Source: Microvirga brassicacearum (lineage in GTDB: Bacteria; Pseudomonadota; Alphaproteobacteria; Rhizobiales; Beijerinckiaceae). Taken from it: a DNA stretch of 64,000 nucleotides. The stretch lies in assembly GCF_008757455.1 (NCBI RefSeq), contig NZ_VCMV01000021.1:124001-188000 (forward strand), written 5' to 3'. The notes under the pieces were generated by a model that saw only the letters and a list, made by a program, of their open reading frames with translations, searched no databases and was not told where the DNA came from. Positions 19,624 to 28,041 of this stretch are shown here, piece after piece (position 1 is the stretch's first letter; each line of letters opens with the position of its first letter). A program made the position numbers and the translations under genes.

Positions 19624-20232
19624 TCAAGCGGCGCTTGGGCTGTTTGCGGACACTTTCAGGTCCAGCGCCACATGGCCTTCGGGCGCGCCAAACCGCAGGA
19701 ACGCCTCGCTCAACGTCGCGAAAACCAGGCCCGCATCTCCGCGCAATCGGGTGCAGAAATTCTTCGAGCGGTCGAACACGCCCGATTGTTTCAGGAACGC
19801 GATACAGCCGTAGATCTCGTCCATGTGATGCCCGTTGCCGAGCGGATAGAGCGAGAATTGGGCAGCAACGTCCTGGCCCGTCCGGTTAGCCGCCGAAACG
19901 TGGGCAACCGCGGCGTCGATGCGTGCGGCAAGCGGCAGCTGATGGGCGGATGGCCCGAGCGGCGCGCAAATCGGATCGTCCGGTTCCCCCGGGCAGCCGC
20001 GCGACACGGTGGCGGCGAGAACGCAATGGACGCCGCTGCCGGCAGCTTTGACAAACAAATCGCGCATGGCGGGAAAGAGTTGTTCGGGCGGCCCGACGAT
20101 CAGGGTCGAGATATCGTCAGTCTCGATCCGGAACGACGGTCTGTACGGCTCAAGCGCCTCGATCGCGCCGAGGATCACCCCGACGAAATCGTCCGTCATA
20201 GGGTAAAGGGAAATCTGTGCACCGGAAAACAT
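19624..20232 (-). CDS. ykoF: YkoF-like thiamin/HMP-binding protein
   Basis: A 202-residue soluble protein made of two ferredoxin-like halves, each beginning with a similar strand (AQISLYPM at residue 5 and AAQFSLYPLG near 144). This duplicated fold is that of YkoF, which binds thiamin or its pyrimidine part. The ATG at 20232 has GAGG (20238-20241) five bases upstream; a GTG at 20238 is in frame but would overlap that ribosome binding site. It is the first gene after the TPP riboswitch. Confidence 0.85.
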   Translation of the reverse strand: MFSGAQISLYPMTDDFVGVILGAIEALEPYRPSFRIETDDISTLIVGPPEQLFPAMRDLFVKAAGSGVHCVLAATVSRGCPGEPDDPICAPLGPSAHQLPLAARIDAAVAHVSAANRTGQDVAAQFSLYPLGNGHHMDEIYGCIAFLKQSGVFDRSKNFCTRLRGDAGLVFATLSEAFLRFGAPEGHVALDLKVSANSPSAA

Positions 20233-20237
20233 CGTCA

Positions 20238-20330
20238 CCTCGCTCCGCTGGCATTACCCAGATCAGCTTTAGGGTCCGATGGCGTCGCGCCATCATCTCA
20301 GCCCCGGCAATACGGAGCACCCCTGTGGAA
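20238..20330 (-). promoter_or_regulatory. TPP (thiamin pyrophosphate) riboswitch, THI element
   Basis: Read on the minus strand, the region shows the THI-box landmarks in order: AGGGGTGCTCCG, GGCTGAGATGATGG, GGACCCT, then GATCTGGGTAATGCCAGCGG followed by AGCGA. The last conserved block covers 20240-20264. The ykoF ATG begins 8 bases beyond it, and the GAGG ribosome binding site overlaps its edge. There is no room or T-tract for a terminator, so TPP most likely blocks translation of ykoF. The regulated genes are ykoF, ykoE, ykoD and ykoC. Confidence 0.95.
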
Positions 20331-20398
20331 GGCTCAACGCTTAGCACTCTTCTGTTTTACCATGCAAGCGGGATGTCCAGGAACGGCGCAGCGCCGCT

Positions 20399-21541
20399 TT
20401 AAGCCGCCAGAGCGGCGGTCACCCGATTGCGGCCGGCATTCTTGGAGGCGTACAGCGCCCGATCGCTCACGCCGATCAAGATCTCGAGATCGGCGAGCGG
20501 ATGGTGATCGGTTGATGCGCACCCGATGCTGATGGTCACGCGCGGTATCATGTCGCTGACGGCACCGCGCAACCGCTCGGCCACGCCTAAGGCTTCGTCG
20601 AGCGTGCAATCCATCAACAAACAGGCGAATTCTTCACCGCCAATCCTGCCACACAGGTCCGTGGGTTTGACATTTGCCTTCATCACCATGGCAACAGACT
20701 TCAGGACTTCGTCGCCAGCCTGATGGCCGCTCTCGTCATTGATCTTCTTGAAGTGATCGAGGTCGATCATCAGGACGGCGCATGGCTTTCCCGCACGGCG
20801 TGCTTTGCGCAGGAGGCGGGCAGCCTCACCCATGAAATCACGCCGATTGGAAATCTCGGTCAGCGAATCCAGAGCCGCAAGCCTTTGCAATCGGTGTTCC
20901 GAGCGCTCCTTGGCGAGTGAGAGCAGAAGAAAGCAGGAAGCGATATGGAACACGCTCGATTCCAACGCGGAGGCCATCACCCATGGCGTGTGAAATAAGT
21001 TTGTGTCCGCGTCGAGAGGCCGAAAGGCCGCCGCGGGAAGTCGCGCCAAAGTGATCGCCGCGTGAAGAAGAAAGAAGCCGACAAGCGGTATCTTGGAGGA
21101 TAGCGCCTCTCTCAATCGAATGAGTTCCCACGAGGCGGCGATCAGATATCCGGCATTCAAGGTCGATGAGAGCGTGATGCGGGCGGTGGCGGAATCGTAA
21201 AACGGGGCAATCTGACAGGCCGCAAGCCATAGCACAGGGCCGGCCAAGGCGATTCCATATAAAATTCGTCGGTTCGCGAACAGCCGGATGCCGCACCAAA
21301 GCAGCCCATACGCAAATATGACCAGCGCATTTGCTGCGTCGATGGTCCAGATGTCTGCCCATTCGCCGCGTTTGTGGAAGCCCCACGACGCCATGGCTCC
21401 CAGCAACAGGGCGAGACCCCAGAACCGAACTGAAGGGTCTCCACGCCGTGGAGTGCTGTTGTAGATCAGCATGAGACCAAGCGTCACCAACGTCATTGTG
21501 GTGGTGAAGACGATGGTCGGGCCGTCCAAACTGAGCTGCAT
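20399..21541 (-). CDS. Membrane-bound GGDEF diguanylate cyclase
   Basis: A 380-residue protein with about six N-terminal membrane helices (residues 8-205) and a C-terminal GGDEF domain. The active-site motif is GGEEF at 301-305, with the upstream signature DSLTEISNRRDF and the metal region LMIDLDHFKKINDESGH, so the enzyme should make c-di-GMP. The RxxD inhibitory site expected just upstream reads KPTD, so product inhibition through that site is probably absent. A hairpin GGGGC-N9-GCCCC sits directly before the ATG. It is a lone gene between the thiamin operon and the aldo/keto reductase. Confidence 0.9.
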   Translation of the reverse strand: MQLSLDGPTIVFTTTMTLVTLGLMLIYNSTPRRGDPSVRFWGLALLLGAMASWGFHKRGEWADIWTIDAANALVIFAYGLLWCGIRLFANRRILYGIALAGPVLWLAACQIAPFYDSATARITLSSTLNAGYLIAASWELIRLREALSSKIPLVGFFLLHAAITLARLPAAAFRPLDADTNLFHTPWVMASALESSVFHIASCFLLLSLAKERSEHRLQRLAALDSLTEISNRRDFMGEAARLLRKARRAGKPCAVLMIDLDHFKKINDESGHQAGDEVLKSVAMVMKANVKPTDLCGRIGGEEFACLLMDCTLDEALGVAERLRGAVSDMIPRVTISIGCASTDHHPLADLEILIGVSDRALYASKNAGRNRVTAALAA

Positions 21542-21609
21542 GGGGCGAGCTTTGTGCCCCGTTTAGAGGCTGGAATAGCAAGGTTACAGTCAATTCCTAT
21601 ACAAGGAAT
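21542..21609. promoter_or_regulatory. Upstream region of the diguanylate cyclase gene with two inverted repeats
   Basis: Two small inverted repeats lie upstream of the cyclase start on the minus strand. GGGGC/GCCCC (21542-21546 and 21556-21560) touches the start codon and could hide it; no good ribosome binding site is seen. ATTCCT/AGGAAT (21593-21598 and 21604-21609) may be an operator. Neither role is proven. Confidence 0.35.
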
Positions 21610-21687
21610 GACGATGCTGTCACGGTGATTTTGGTGTCAGTCCACTTCACGATCGCGATGGCCGGTATTTCCGCAACGCCTGACGCT

Positions 21688-22500
21688 TCAGCGCAGGTCC
21701 GGATGCGGTCCAAGGCGATTGCCACGGTCGAGGCCTTCGATGGCCGCCATGTCGGAATGATCCAGCGCAAAGTCGAAGATCGAAATATTCTCCACGATCC
21801 GCGCCGGCGTCGCCGATTTGGGAATCGCAATATTTCCTTTCTGCATGTGCCAGCGAAGGATTATCTGCGCCGGGCTTTTTTTGTGTTTCCCGGCGATCAC
21901 CCGGATCGCGGGTTCATCGACCGCGCCCTTGGCCAGCGGGCTCCAGGCTTCGGTCGCGATCCCGTGCTCCTGATGAAACGCGACGAGATCCTTCTGCTGG
22001 AACGTCGGGTGCAGCTCGATCTGGTTGACGGCCGGAACCGTTCCCGTTTCGGCGAGTAGCCGCTCGAGATACGCAATCTGGAAGTTGGAAACCCCGATGG
22101 CCCTGATCCGTCCTTCGGAGCGCAATGCCTCGAGAACTTTCCATGTTTCGATGTAACGGTCGAGTTTCGGCATCGGCCAATGGATCAGGTAGAGGTCGAG
22201 AATATCGAGACCAAGTTTCCGCATCGTGTCGTCGAAGGCGCGGCGCGCCTTGTCGGCGCCATGGCTGTCATTGGCGAGCTTCGAGGTCACAAAAATCTGG
22301 TCGCGAGGCACCGCACTCTCGGCGATTGCCCGCCCGACGCCCTCCTCGTTGCCGTAGACGGCTGCCGTGTCGATGCTGCGATATCCGGCATCCAGCGCGA
22401 TCTTCACCAGGCGAACCACATCGACGTTATCCATTTGCCAAACGCCAAAGCCGAGTTGTGGAATGGCGATGGATTGATTGAGCGTGATGGAAGGCACCAT
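21688..22500 (-). CDS. Aldo/keto reductase
   Basis: A 270-residue NADPH-dependent aldo/keto reductase. The start segment IPQLGFGVWQ, the catalytic Asp and Tyr in SIDTAAVYGNEEG (about residues 44-50), the catalytic lysine in VTSKLAN and the histidine in LYLIHWP are all present, as is the cofactor region IPKSATPARI. It resembles the 2,5-diketo-D-gluconate reductase subgroup. It is the last gene of the operon that begins with the FCD regulator, 119 bases after the kinase, and would reduce a sugar-derived or small carbonyl compound. Confidence 0.88.
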   Translation of the reverse strand: MVPSITLNQSIAIPQLGFGVWQMDNVDVVRLVKIALDAGYRSIDTAAVYGNEEGVGRAIAESAVPRDQIFVTSKLANDSHGADKARRAFDDTMRKLGLDILDLYLIHWPMPKLDRYIETWKVLEALRSEGRIRAIGVSNFQIAYLERLLAETGTVPAVNQIELHPTFQQKDLVAFHQEHGIATEAWSPLAKGAVDEPAIRVIAGKHKKSPAQIILRWHMQKGNIAIPKSATPARIVENISIFDFALDHSDMAAIEGLDRGNRLGPHPDLR

Positions 22501-22619
22501 GACGGAACTCCAAACAGGGGCGATGGGAGGACGTTGGCGGGTCAGAGCACTGTTGGGCTTTTATGGCCGAAACGCGGGTCTGCCGCAAATCTGCGCGGCC
22601 GGTCCGGCGGGCTCAAAAC

Positions 22620-23537
22620 TCATGCGCTATGATCGAGTTGCCTGCGTGTCGGCATCCCTGTTTGCGCACCATGCGCAAGGCAAGCCAGCGAAGCTCCACG
22701 ACAGGCCCTTCCGAGAGCTGCGCTGAACGCAAGATCCTCATCGAGGCTGCTCGCCAAGATGCCCACGAAGGTGTCTCCGGCCCCCGTTGTGTCCACGGGT
22801 TGGATCGGCGCGACCGCGGCAGTTTCGTGCCGTCCGTCGGGATGGAACGCGAACCCGCCGCGCGCACCCGCAGTGACCACACAGATGCCGCCGCCCGTCC
22901 GTGACAGAAAGGCGCCCGCCTCCTCGATATCGGTGGTAGCGCGCCCGAGGATCGCCGCCGCCATGACGGCCTCGTGTTCGTTCACGACAAACACATCGGT
23001 TGTGCCGATAAGATCGGAGAGATCGCTTGCCCGAAATGCCGCCGGTGCCGGCGCGAAATTCCAGATGACGCGGCCCCCTGCGTTGCGGACGCGCCGGGCG
23101 ACGCTGAGGGCGGCCGCGAAGGGAACCTCCATCTGGAAGACCGAAACCGTGGTGGCGTCGATCGCCGAGGCGGGAACCGCCGCTTCCGTCAGCGCAGCGT
23201 TTGCGCCGCTCGCAACCGTAATGGCGTTCTCGCCGCGCTCATCTACCGTGATGAAGGCGCAACCGGTGGGCTCGCTGCTGGCAGCGACGAAATCCACCGC
23301 AACCCCGTTGCGACGAAGGTTGTCGCGAGCGGTCTGGCCGAACGCATCGTCGCCGACGCAGGCCGCGATCGCGACCCTCCCTGGCAGGGATGCGCGCGCG
23401 GCCGCGACAGCTTGATTCGCGCCCTTGCCGCCGAACAACGTGTCGCAGCGCGGCGACAGCACCGTCTCGCCGGGCCGGGGAATTGCCGCGACGCGGGCGA
23501 CCAGGTCGATGTTAATCGATCCGAAGACAAGGATCAT
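22620..23537 (-). CDS. PfkB family sugar kinase, ribokinase-like
   Basis: A 305-residue kinase with the N-terminal PfkB segment GSINIDLV and GGKGANQAVAAAR, and the C-terminal signature DTTGAGDTF (residues 249-257) with catalytic Asp255. These are ribokinase-group features. It follows rpiB by 30 bases. Phosphorylation of ribose or a related pentose, deoxysugar or tetrose is likely, but the amino-acid-type transporter in the operon makes simple ribose uptake doubtful. Confidence 0.88.
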   Translation of the reverse strand: MILVFGSINIDLVARVAAIPRPGETVLSPRCDTLFGGKGANQAVAAARASLPGRVAIAACVGDDAFGQTARDNLRRNGVAVDFVAASSEPTGCAFITVDERGENAITVASGANAALTEAAVPASAIDATTVSVFQMEVPFAAALSVARRVRNAGGRVIWNFAPAPAAFRASDLSDLIGTTDVFVVNEHEAVMAAAILGRATTDIEEAGAFLSRTGGGICVVTAGARGGFAFHPDGRHETAAVAPIQPVDTTGAGDTFVGILASSLDEDLAFSAALGRACRGASLACLAHGAQTGMPTRRQLDHSA

Positions 23538-23567
23538 GGCTCATGTGCCTCTTCGCGCGGTCGTGCG

Positions 23568-24014
23568 CTAACCTTCGGCGTCCATGGCATGGAGCTTTTC
23601 CACGCGGCGGCGGAAATCCTCGTCAGTCGAGAAGGTAGCCTCGAGATAGGACGAGATGAGATCCTGTGCGAGCCAAGGCCCGACGATCTGGGCACCGATG
23701 CACATCACGTTCACGTCGTCATGCTCGACCGATTGATGCGCCGAGTGAACGTCATGGCAGACGGCGGCACGGATACCTTTCATCTTGTTGGCGGCAATCG
23801 ATGCGCCGACGCCGGTACCGCAAACCATGATGCCGCGTTCAGCTTCGCCCGAGGTTACCTTTTGCGCGACCGCCCGGGCGATGTCGGGGAAATCGACGGG
23901 TTTTTCATCGAACGATCCGGCATCGACAACCTCGTGTCCGAGGGAGCGTACATGCTCGATAACTGTCTTCTTGAGGGTCCATCCAGCATGGTCCGACCCG
24001 ATCACGAGACGCAT
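23568..24014 (-). CDS. rpiB: RpiB/LacAB family sugar-phosphate isomerase
   Basis: A 148-residue isomerase. The phosphate/substrate-binding start GSDHAGW (residues 6-12) and the catalytic Cys65 in IMVCGTGVGASIAANK are typical of ribose-5-phosphate isomerase B. The ATG at 24014 is chosen since longer in-frame reading to 24131 covers hairpin-rich intergenic DNA. Homologues also isomerise allose, erythrulose and galactose phosphates, and the operon context (ABC importer, PfkB kinase, aldo/keto reductase) points to a catabolic role rather than the housekeeping pentose pathway. Confidence 0.88.
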   Translation of the reverse strand: MRLVIGSDHAGWTLKKTVIEHVRSLGHEVVDAGSFDEKPVDFPDIARAVAQKVTSGEAERGIMVCGTGVGASIAANKMKGIRAAVCHDVHSAHQSVEHDDVNVMCIGAQIVGPWLAQDLISSYLEATFSTDEDFRRRVEKLHAMDAEG

Positions 24015-24138
24015 TGTAGTATACCTTTGTTGCAGTGGTTCCAGGAGAGTGGTGCCACTGGGCACCACTCGAATGCTGTCGTCATGGGTGTCCCGCCGAG
24101 CCGAAAAGAGCTTCGGCAGGACACATGTCATGACACGC
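24015..24138 (-). promoter_or_regulatory. Intercistronic region with two hairpins
   Basis: Between the solute-binding protein gene and rpiB lie a 10-base perfect stem GAGTGGTGCC/GGCACCACTC (24047-24056 and 24061-24070, loop ACTG) and a 6-base stem GCCGAA/TTCGGC (24100-24105 and 24112-24117). Such structures often protect or attenuate transcripts downstream of abundant binding proteins, which would let the transporter be made in excess of the enzymes. Confidence 0.5.
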
Positions 24139-24933
24139 TTATCCGCGCATGTCCGCCGGCAGTTCGCTGCCGTGGAATTTCTTGTAGATCTCGTTCAGCT
24201 TGCCGTTCTTCAGGTTGGTGGTGATCCACTCGTTGAGCTTCTCGGTGAGCCGCGGCTCGCCCTTGCGCAGGCCGATGGCGAGGTCGAAATTGCGGATCAC
24301 AACCTTTGGCTCGAAGGCGCGAGCCGCGTTCTTGACACCGATCTGATTGACGATCGTTGCGGATGTTGCGACGCAATCGGCCTGGCCGGAGAGCGCGGCG
24401 GTCACCATCGTGGCGTCATCGTCGAAGCGGGCGAGGGTCAGGTTCCGATCCTTCATGTTCGTCAGTTCGGTATCCTGCGTCGTGCCGCGGGAGACCGCGA
24501 TGGTCTTGCCCTTCAGGTCTTCCCAGTTCTTCACCTCGAGCGACTTCAGGCAACCCACGACCGATTGCAGGGCCGCATAGGCTTTCGTGAAATCGATCAC
24601 CTTCGCGCGCTCGGGGGTCACCGACAGGGTCGAGATGATGATGTCGGCCTTGTTGGTCTGAACGTTCGGGATGCGGGTCGCGCCGGTGGTCTGCACGAAT
24701 TCGAGCTCAAGACCCCAATCCTTCGCGAGCAGCTGAGCGGTCTCGACGTCGGAGCCGGTCGGCTTCATGTTGCCGTCCACCATGCCGGAAGGCGGGATGG
24801 CGAGGTCGGTCGCGATGCGGACCTTCCTGGCTTTCATGACATCGTCGAGCAGGTCGGCACGCGCGGCCACGGAGCCGAGGGCGGCCATGCAGACCGTCGC
24901 GACCGCGACGGTGTAGAACGAGCGCTTCATCAT
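24139..24933 (-). CDS. ABC transporter substrate-binding protein, family 3 (polar amino acid type)
   Basis: A 264-residue periplasmic binding protein with a signal peptide ending around AARA (residue 26). The SBP_bac_3 features are present: RKVRIATDLAIPPSG, the ligand-site region DIIISTLSVTPERAKVIDFTKAY and the lobe-2 segment GKTIAVSRGTTQD. It works with the adjacent ATPase and two permeases. The arginine that usually contacts the ligand carboxylate in the SVTPER segment is present, so the ligand probably carries an alpha-amino-acid-like carboxylate. Confidence 0.9.
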   Translation of the reverse strand: MMKRSFYTVAVATVCMAALGSVAARADLLDDVMKARKVRIATDLAIPPSGMVDGNMKPTGSDVETAQLLAKDWGLELEFVQTTGATRIPNVQTNKADIIISTLSVTPERAKVIDFTKAYAALQSVVGCLKSLEVKNWEDLKGKTIAVSRGTTQDTELTNMKDRNLTLARFDDDATMVTAALSGQADCVATSATIVNQIGVKNAARAFEPKVVIRNFDLAIGLRKGEPRLTEKLNEWITTNLKNGKLNEIYKKFHGSELPADMRG

Positions 24934-24972
24934 CTTCGTTTTCTCCCTAGATTGGTTTGTTGCTTGGTCTAA

Positions 24973-25728
24973 TCAGAGCCCGGTGCCCACGAACTGAGCA
25001 AGTTCCGGTGTCGCCGGCGATGTCAGGATCGCGGCGGATCCGATTTCGTGAACCCTGCCGCGATGCATGAACACCACCCGGTCGGCGATGCCCCTGGCAA
25101 ATCCCATCTCGTGCGTAACCATCACCATGGTCATGCCGTTCGCAGCGAGTGCCTCGATGACCTTCAGCACCTCGCCGGTCAGTTCCGGATCAAGCGCCGA
25201 GGTCACCTCGTCGAACAGCATCACCTTGGGCTGCATGGCGAGCGAACGGGCGATCGCCGCGCGCTGCTGCTGGCCGCCGGAGAGCTGCTCGGGATATTGG
25301 TGAAGTTTGTCCTCCAGCCCGACCTGAGCGAGGACCTGCTGCGCCTGTTCCTTCGCCTGTGCCTTGCCGACACGCTTCACCGAACAGGGGGCGAGGATGA
25401 TGTTCTCCTCGATGGTCAGGTGAGGAAACAGATTGTAGCTTTGGAAGACGATCCCGACATCCTGGCGCAGCGCCCGCAGGTTGAGCTTCGGATCGTTGAC
25501 GCGGTGGCCGCACACGACGATCTCGCCGCTGTCGATGGTCTCGAAGCGGTCGATGCAGCGAAGAGCGGTGCTCTTGCCGGAGCCGCTGCGGCCGATAATG
25601 GCGAGGACTTCGCCGCGATCGACCTCGAAATCGACGCCGTCGAGCACCTTCAACTTATCGAAGCTCTTGTGCACGTCCTTGAGCGAGACGACGGGCGAAT
25701 TGGTCGGCGGGTTCGATATCTTGCGCAT
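24973..25728 (-). CDS. Polar amino acid-type ABC transporter ATP-binding protein
   Basis: A 251-residue ATPase with Walker [10 protein letters not shown], the Q-loop region [12 protein letters not shown], signature [16 protein letters not shown] and Walker [15 protein letters not shown], all typical of the GlnQ/HisP group. It begins 1 base after the upstream permease stop and lies 39 bases before the binding-protein gene. Confidence 0.92.
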   Translation of the reverse strand: MRKISNPPTNSPVVSLKDVHKSFDKLKVLDGVDFEVDRGEVLAIIGRSGSGKSTALRCIDRFETIDSGEIVVCGHRVNDPKLNLRALRQDVGIVFQSYNLFPHLTIEENIILAPCSVKRVGKAQAKEQAQQVLAQVGLEDKLHQYPEQLSGGQQQRAAIARSLAMQPKVMLFDEVTSALDPELTGEVLKVIEALAANGMTMVMVTHEMGFARGIADRVVFMHRGRVHEIGSAAILTSPATPELAQFVGTGL

Positions 25729-25729
25729 G

Positions 25730-26398
25730 TCAGGCGGTCTCGATGATGGGGCGAACCGGGCCGTCGCGCGCCTCGAGCCGACGGCTGATGCGCGAGACCG
25801 GATAGCAAAGGGCGAAATAGATGACGGCGATGATCGCGTAGATCAGGAAGGGCTCGAAGAGCGAGTTGTTGATGATCTGTCCGGACCGCGCGAGCTCCAC
25901 GAATCCGACCACGGATGCGAGCGAGGTGTTCTTGATGATCTGCACCATGAAACCCACCGTCGGCGGCGTCGCGATGCGGACCGCCTGCGGCAGGATCACT
26001 TTCGTCATCCGCTGGACGCGGCTGAGCGCAAGCCCCTCGGCCGCCTCCCATTGCGGCCGGGGGACGGACTGGATGCAGCCGCGCCAGATCTCGCCGAGAT
26101 AGGCTGCGACATAGATCGTGAGCGATGCGCCCGCCGCGGTCAGCGGCGAGACCGTCAAGCCGAGAGTCGGCAGGCCGAAATAGGTCAGGAACATGATGAC
26201 GAGGAGCGGCGTGCCTTGGATGAGCTGGACATAGCCGGCACTGAGAAGGCGCACCACGCGGCTTGGCGAGATGCGGCAGAGCGCGATGATGAAGCCCGCG
26301 ATGCCGCCGCCGATCAGCCCGATCAGCGATAGGCCGATCGTCCACAGCGCACCTTGGCCGAGAAACATGAGATGGTTGATGTTTAGCGAACCGCCCAA
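25730..26398 (-). CDS. Polar amino acid-type ABC transporter permease
   Basis: A 222-residue permease of the HisMQ/GlnP type with the family start [14 protein letters not shown], the central segment [19 protein letters not shown] and the EAA loop [23 protein letters not shown] at 26398 is preferred as the start, because AGGAGG lies 5 bases upstream and the upstream stop is 10 bases away. An ATG at 26452 would overlap the preceding gene by 44 bases, and an internal ATG at 26368 lacks a good site. Confidence 0.85.
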   Translation of the reverse strand: MGGSLNINHLMFLGQGALWTIGLSLIGLIGGGIAGFIIALCRISPSRVVRLLSAGYVQLIQGTPLLVIMFLTYFGLPTLGLTVSPLTAAGASLTIYVAAYLGEIWRGCIQSVPRPQWEAAEGLALSRVQRMTKVILPQAVRIATPPTVGFMVQIIKNTSLASVVGFVELARSGQIINNSLFEPFLIYAIIAVIYFALCYPVSRISRRLEARDGPVRPIIETA

Positions 26399-26408
26399 CT
26401 TCGCCTCC

Positions 26409-27092
26409 TCACAACGGGGTGCCGAGGCGCCGCCGGCGCGGAAAAAGGACAAGTCCGAGCAACCAGAATCCTGCGCGCATGATCAACGAGAGAAAAACGT
26501 ACGCGATGGCCACCAGGATGTAGGTCTCGAAGGCGCGGTAGGTGTCGGATTGCACATAATTCGCGACGGCCGTCAGCTCTTCGGCCGAGATCTGCGACGT
26601 CACCGACGAGGCGAGCATCAACAGAACGAATTGACTGGTGAGCGCCGGGTAGACCTTCTCGATCGCCGGCCACAGGACGACGTGCCAGTAGATCTGGGGG
26701 CGTGAAAGCGCGAGGCCTTCGGCCGCTTCGATCTGGCCACGGGGAATGGAATCGAAGCCTGCCCGCATGATCTCGGTCGTGTAGGCGCCCACATTGATGG
26801 TCAGGGCCGCCGCCGCCACCGTGAAGGCGGAGAACTTCATGCCGAGACTGGCGAGACCGAAATAGACGAGGAAGATCTGCACCAGCAGCGGCGTGTTGCG
26901 GATCGACTCGACATAGATGCCGCAGATCCGTGCGATGAGCGGATGGCTGCTGCGCCGGCCGATGGCGCCGAGAGCGCCGATCAACGCGCCCAGCACCGTG
27001 GCGATGAAGGCGAGTTCAAGCGTGAGCAGCGCTCCATCGAGGAAGACCGGCCATCGTTCGAGGATGGCGGCGAAATCCAGATTGAGGTTCAT
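26409..27092 (-). CDS. Polar amino acid-type ABC transporter permease
   Basis: A 227-residue permease of the HisMQ type. It shows GALLTLELAFIATVLGALIG at the N-terminus, SIRNTPLLVQIFLVYFGL in the middle and the EAA loop [20 protein letters not shown]. It is paired with the second permease 10 bases downstream, so the channel is a heterodimer. It starts 16 bases after the dehydrogenase stop. Confidence 0.92.
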   Translation of the reverse strand: MNLNLDFAAILERWPVFLDGALLTLELAFIATVLGALIGALGAIGRRSSHPLIARICGIYVESIRNTPLLVQIFLVYFGLASLGMKFSAFTVAAAALTINVGAYTTEIMRAGFDSIPRGQIEAAEGLALSRPQIYWHVVLWPAIEKVYPALTSQFVLLMLASSVTSQISAEELTAVANYVQSDTYRAFETYILVAIAYVFLSLIMRAGFWLLGLVLFPRRRRLGTPL

Positions 27093-27108
27093 GCGCGCCC
27101 GTCCACTG

Positions 27109-28041
27109 TCAGGCCGCCGCCTGATTGGTCATGCGGTCATAGACCCGGAAGAGCGCCTGATTGCCGTTCGTACCTTCGCCATGGGCGCGTGCCTCGACAT
27201 ACTGGCTTGTCACGAGCGCGGTCGCCGGCAGCGGGACGCAGAGCGACAGCGCCTGCTCCTGCACGAGGCGCAGGTCCTTCAGCATCAGATCGATGCGAAA
27301 GCCGGCCGAAGGATCACCGGCGATCATCGCCGGGCCGAGCTTCTCGAGCATCCAGGATGCGGCGGATCCGCCGAGCAGCACGTTGCGGAGCTGGTCGAGA
27401 TCGACCCCCGATGCCCGGCCGAGTGCCAGCGCCTCGCAGATCGCCTGGAGATTGATGGCGCAGACGAGTTGGTTGCACAATTTGACCGTCTGCCCGGCCC
27501 CCGCCTCGCCCACATGGGTGATCGTCGTTCCCATCGCGCCGAAATAGGGCTCGGCACGCGCGAACGCATCCGCGTCGCCGCCGGTCATGATGGAAAGCGA
27601 AGCGTTCTTCGCACCGACCGGTCCTCCGGAGACGGGCGCGTCGAGAAAATCGACGCCTGCTGCCTTGAGATCCGCATGCATCCGCCGCACCGCGACGGGC
27701 GAGATCGTGCTCATGTCGACGACGAGGCGGCCGCGCGGCGGCGACGCCAGGAGTCCGTTTTCGCCGTAGACGATCTCTTCGACCTGCGGGGTATCGGGAA
27801 GCATCGAGATGACGATGTCAGCCTCCCGCGCAGCATCGGCGGGATGCGCGGCGGCGGAGGCGCCGTGGGGGAGAAGATCGCCAATGGCGTCCTTGCGCAC
27901 GTCATAGGCGTACACAGCGTGACCTGCCTTGAGCAGGTTGATTGCCATTTCGCGACCCATCGTTCCCAGCCCGATGAAGCCGACTTTTCCCCTTTGATCG
28001 CCACGTCCCATCATATTCTCTTGTTCCTGAATTTTGGTCAC
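27109..28041 (-). CDS. NAD(P)-dependent beta-hydroxyacid dehydrogenase (3-hydroxyisobutyrate dehydrogenase family)
   Basis: A 310-residue dehydrogenase with the nucleotide-binding motif GFIGLGTMG at residues 21-29, the substrate-binding segment DAPVSGGPVGAKNASLSIMTGG and the catalytic lysine in GAGQTVKLCNQLV. Members oxidise 3-hydroxyisobutyrate, tartronate semialdehyde or threonate-type acids. Its start at 28041 overlaps the regulator stop by 4 bases (ATGA), which supports the long N-terminus; an ATG at 28014 would be an alternative. It is the first enzyme gene of the operon. Confidence 0.88.
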   Translation of the reverse strand: MTKIQEQENMMGRGDQRGKVGFIGLGTMGREMAINLLKAGHAVYAYDVRKDAIGDLLPHGASAAAHPADAAREADIVISMLPDTPQVEEIVYGENGLLASPPRGRLVVDMSTISPVAVRRMHADLKAAGVDFLDAPVSGGPVGAKNASLSIMTGGDADAFARAEPYFGAMGTTITHVGEAGAGQTVKLCNQLVCAINLQAICEALALGRASGVDLDQLRNVLLGGSAASWMLEKLGPAMIAGDPSAGFRIDLMLKDLRLVQEQALSLCVPLPATALVTSQYVEARAHGEGTNGNQALFRVYDRMTNQAAA

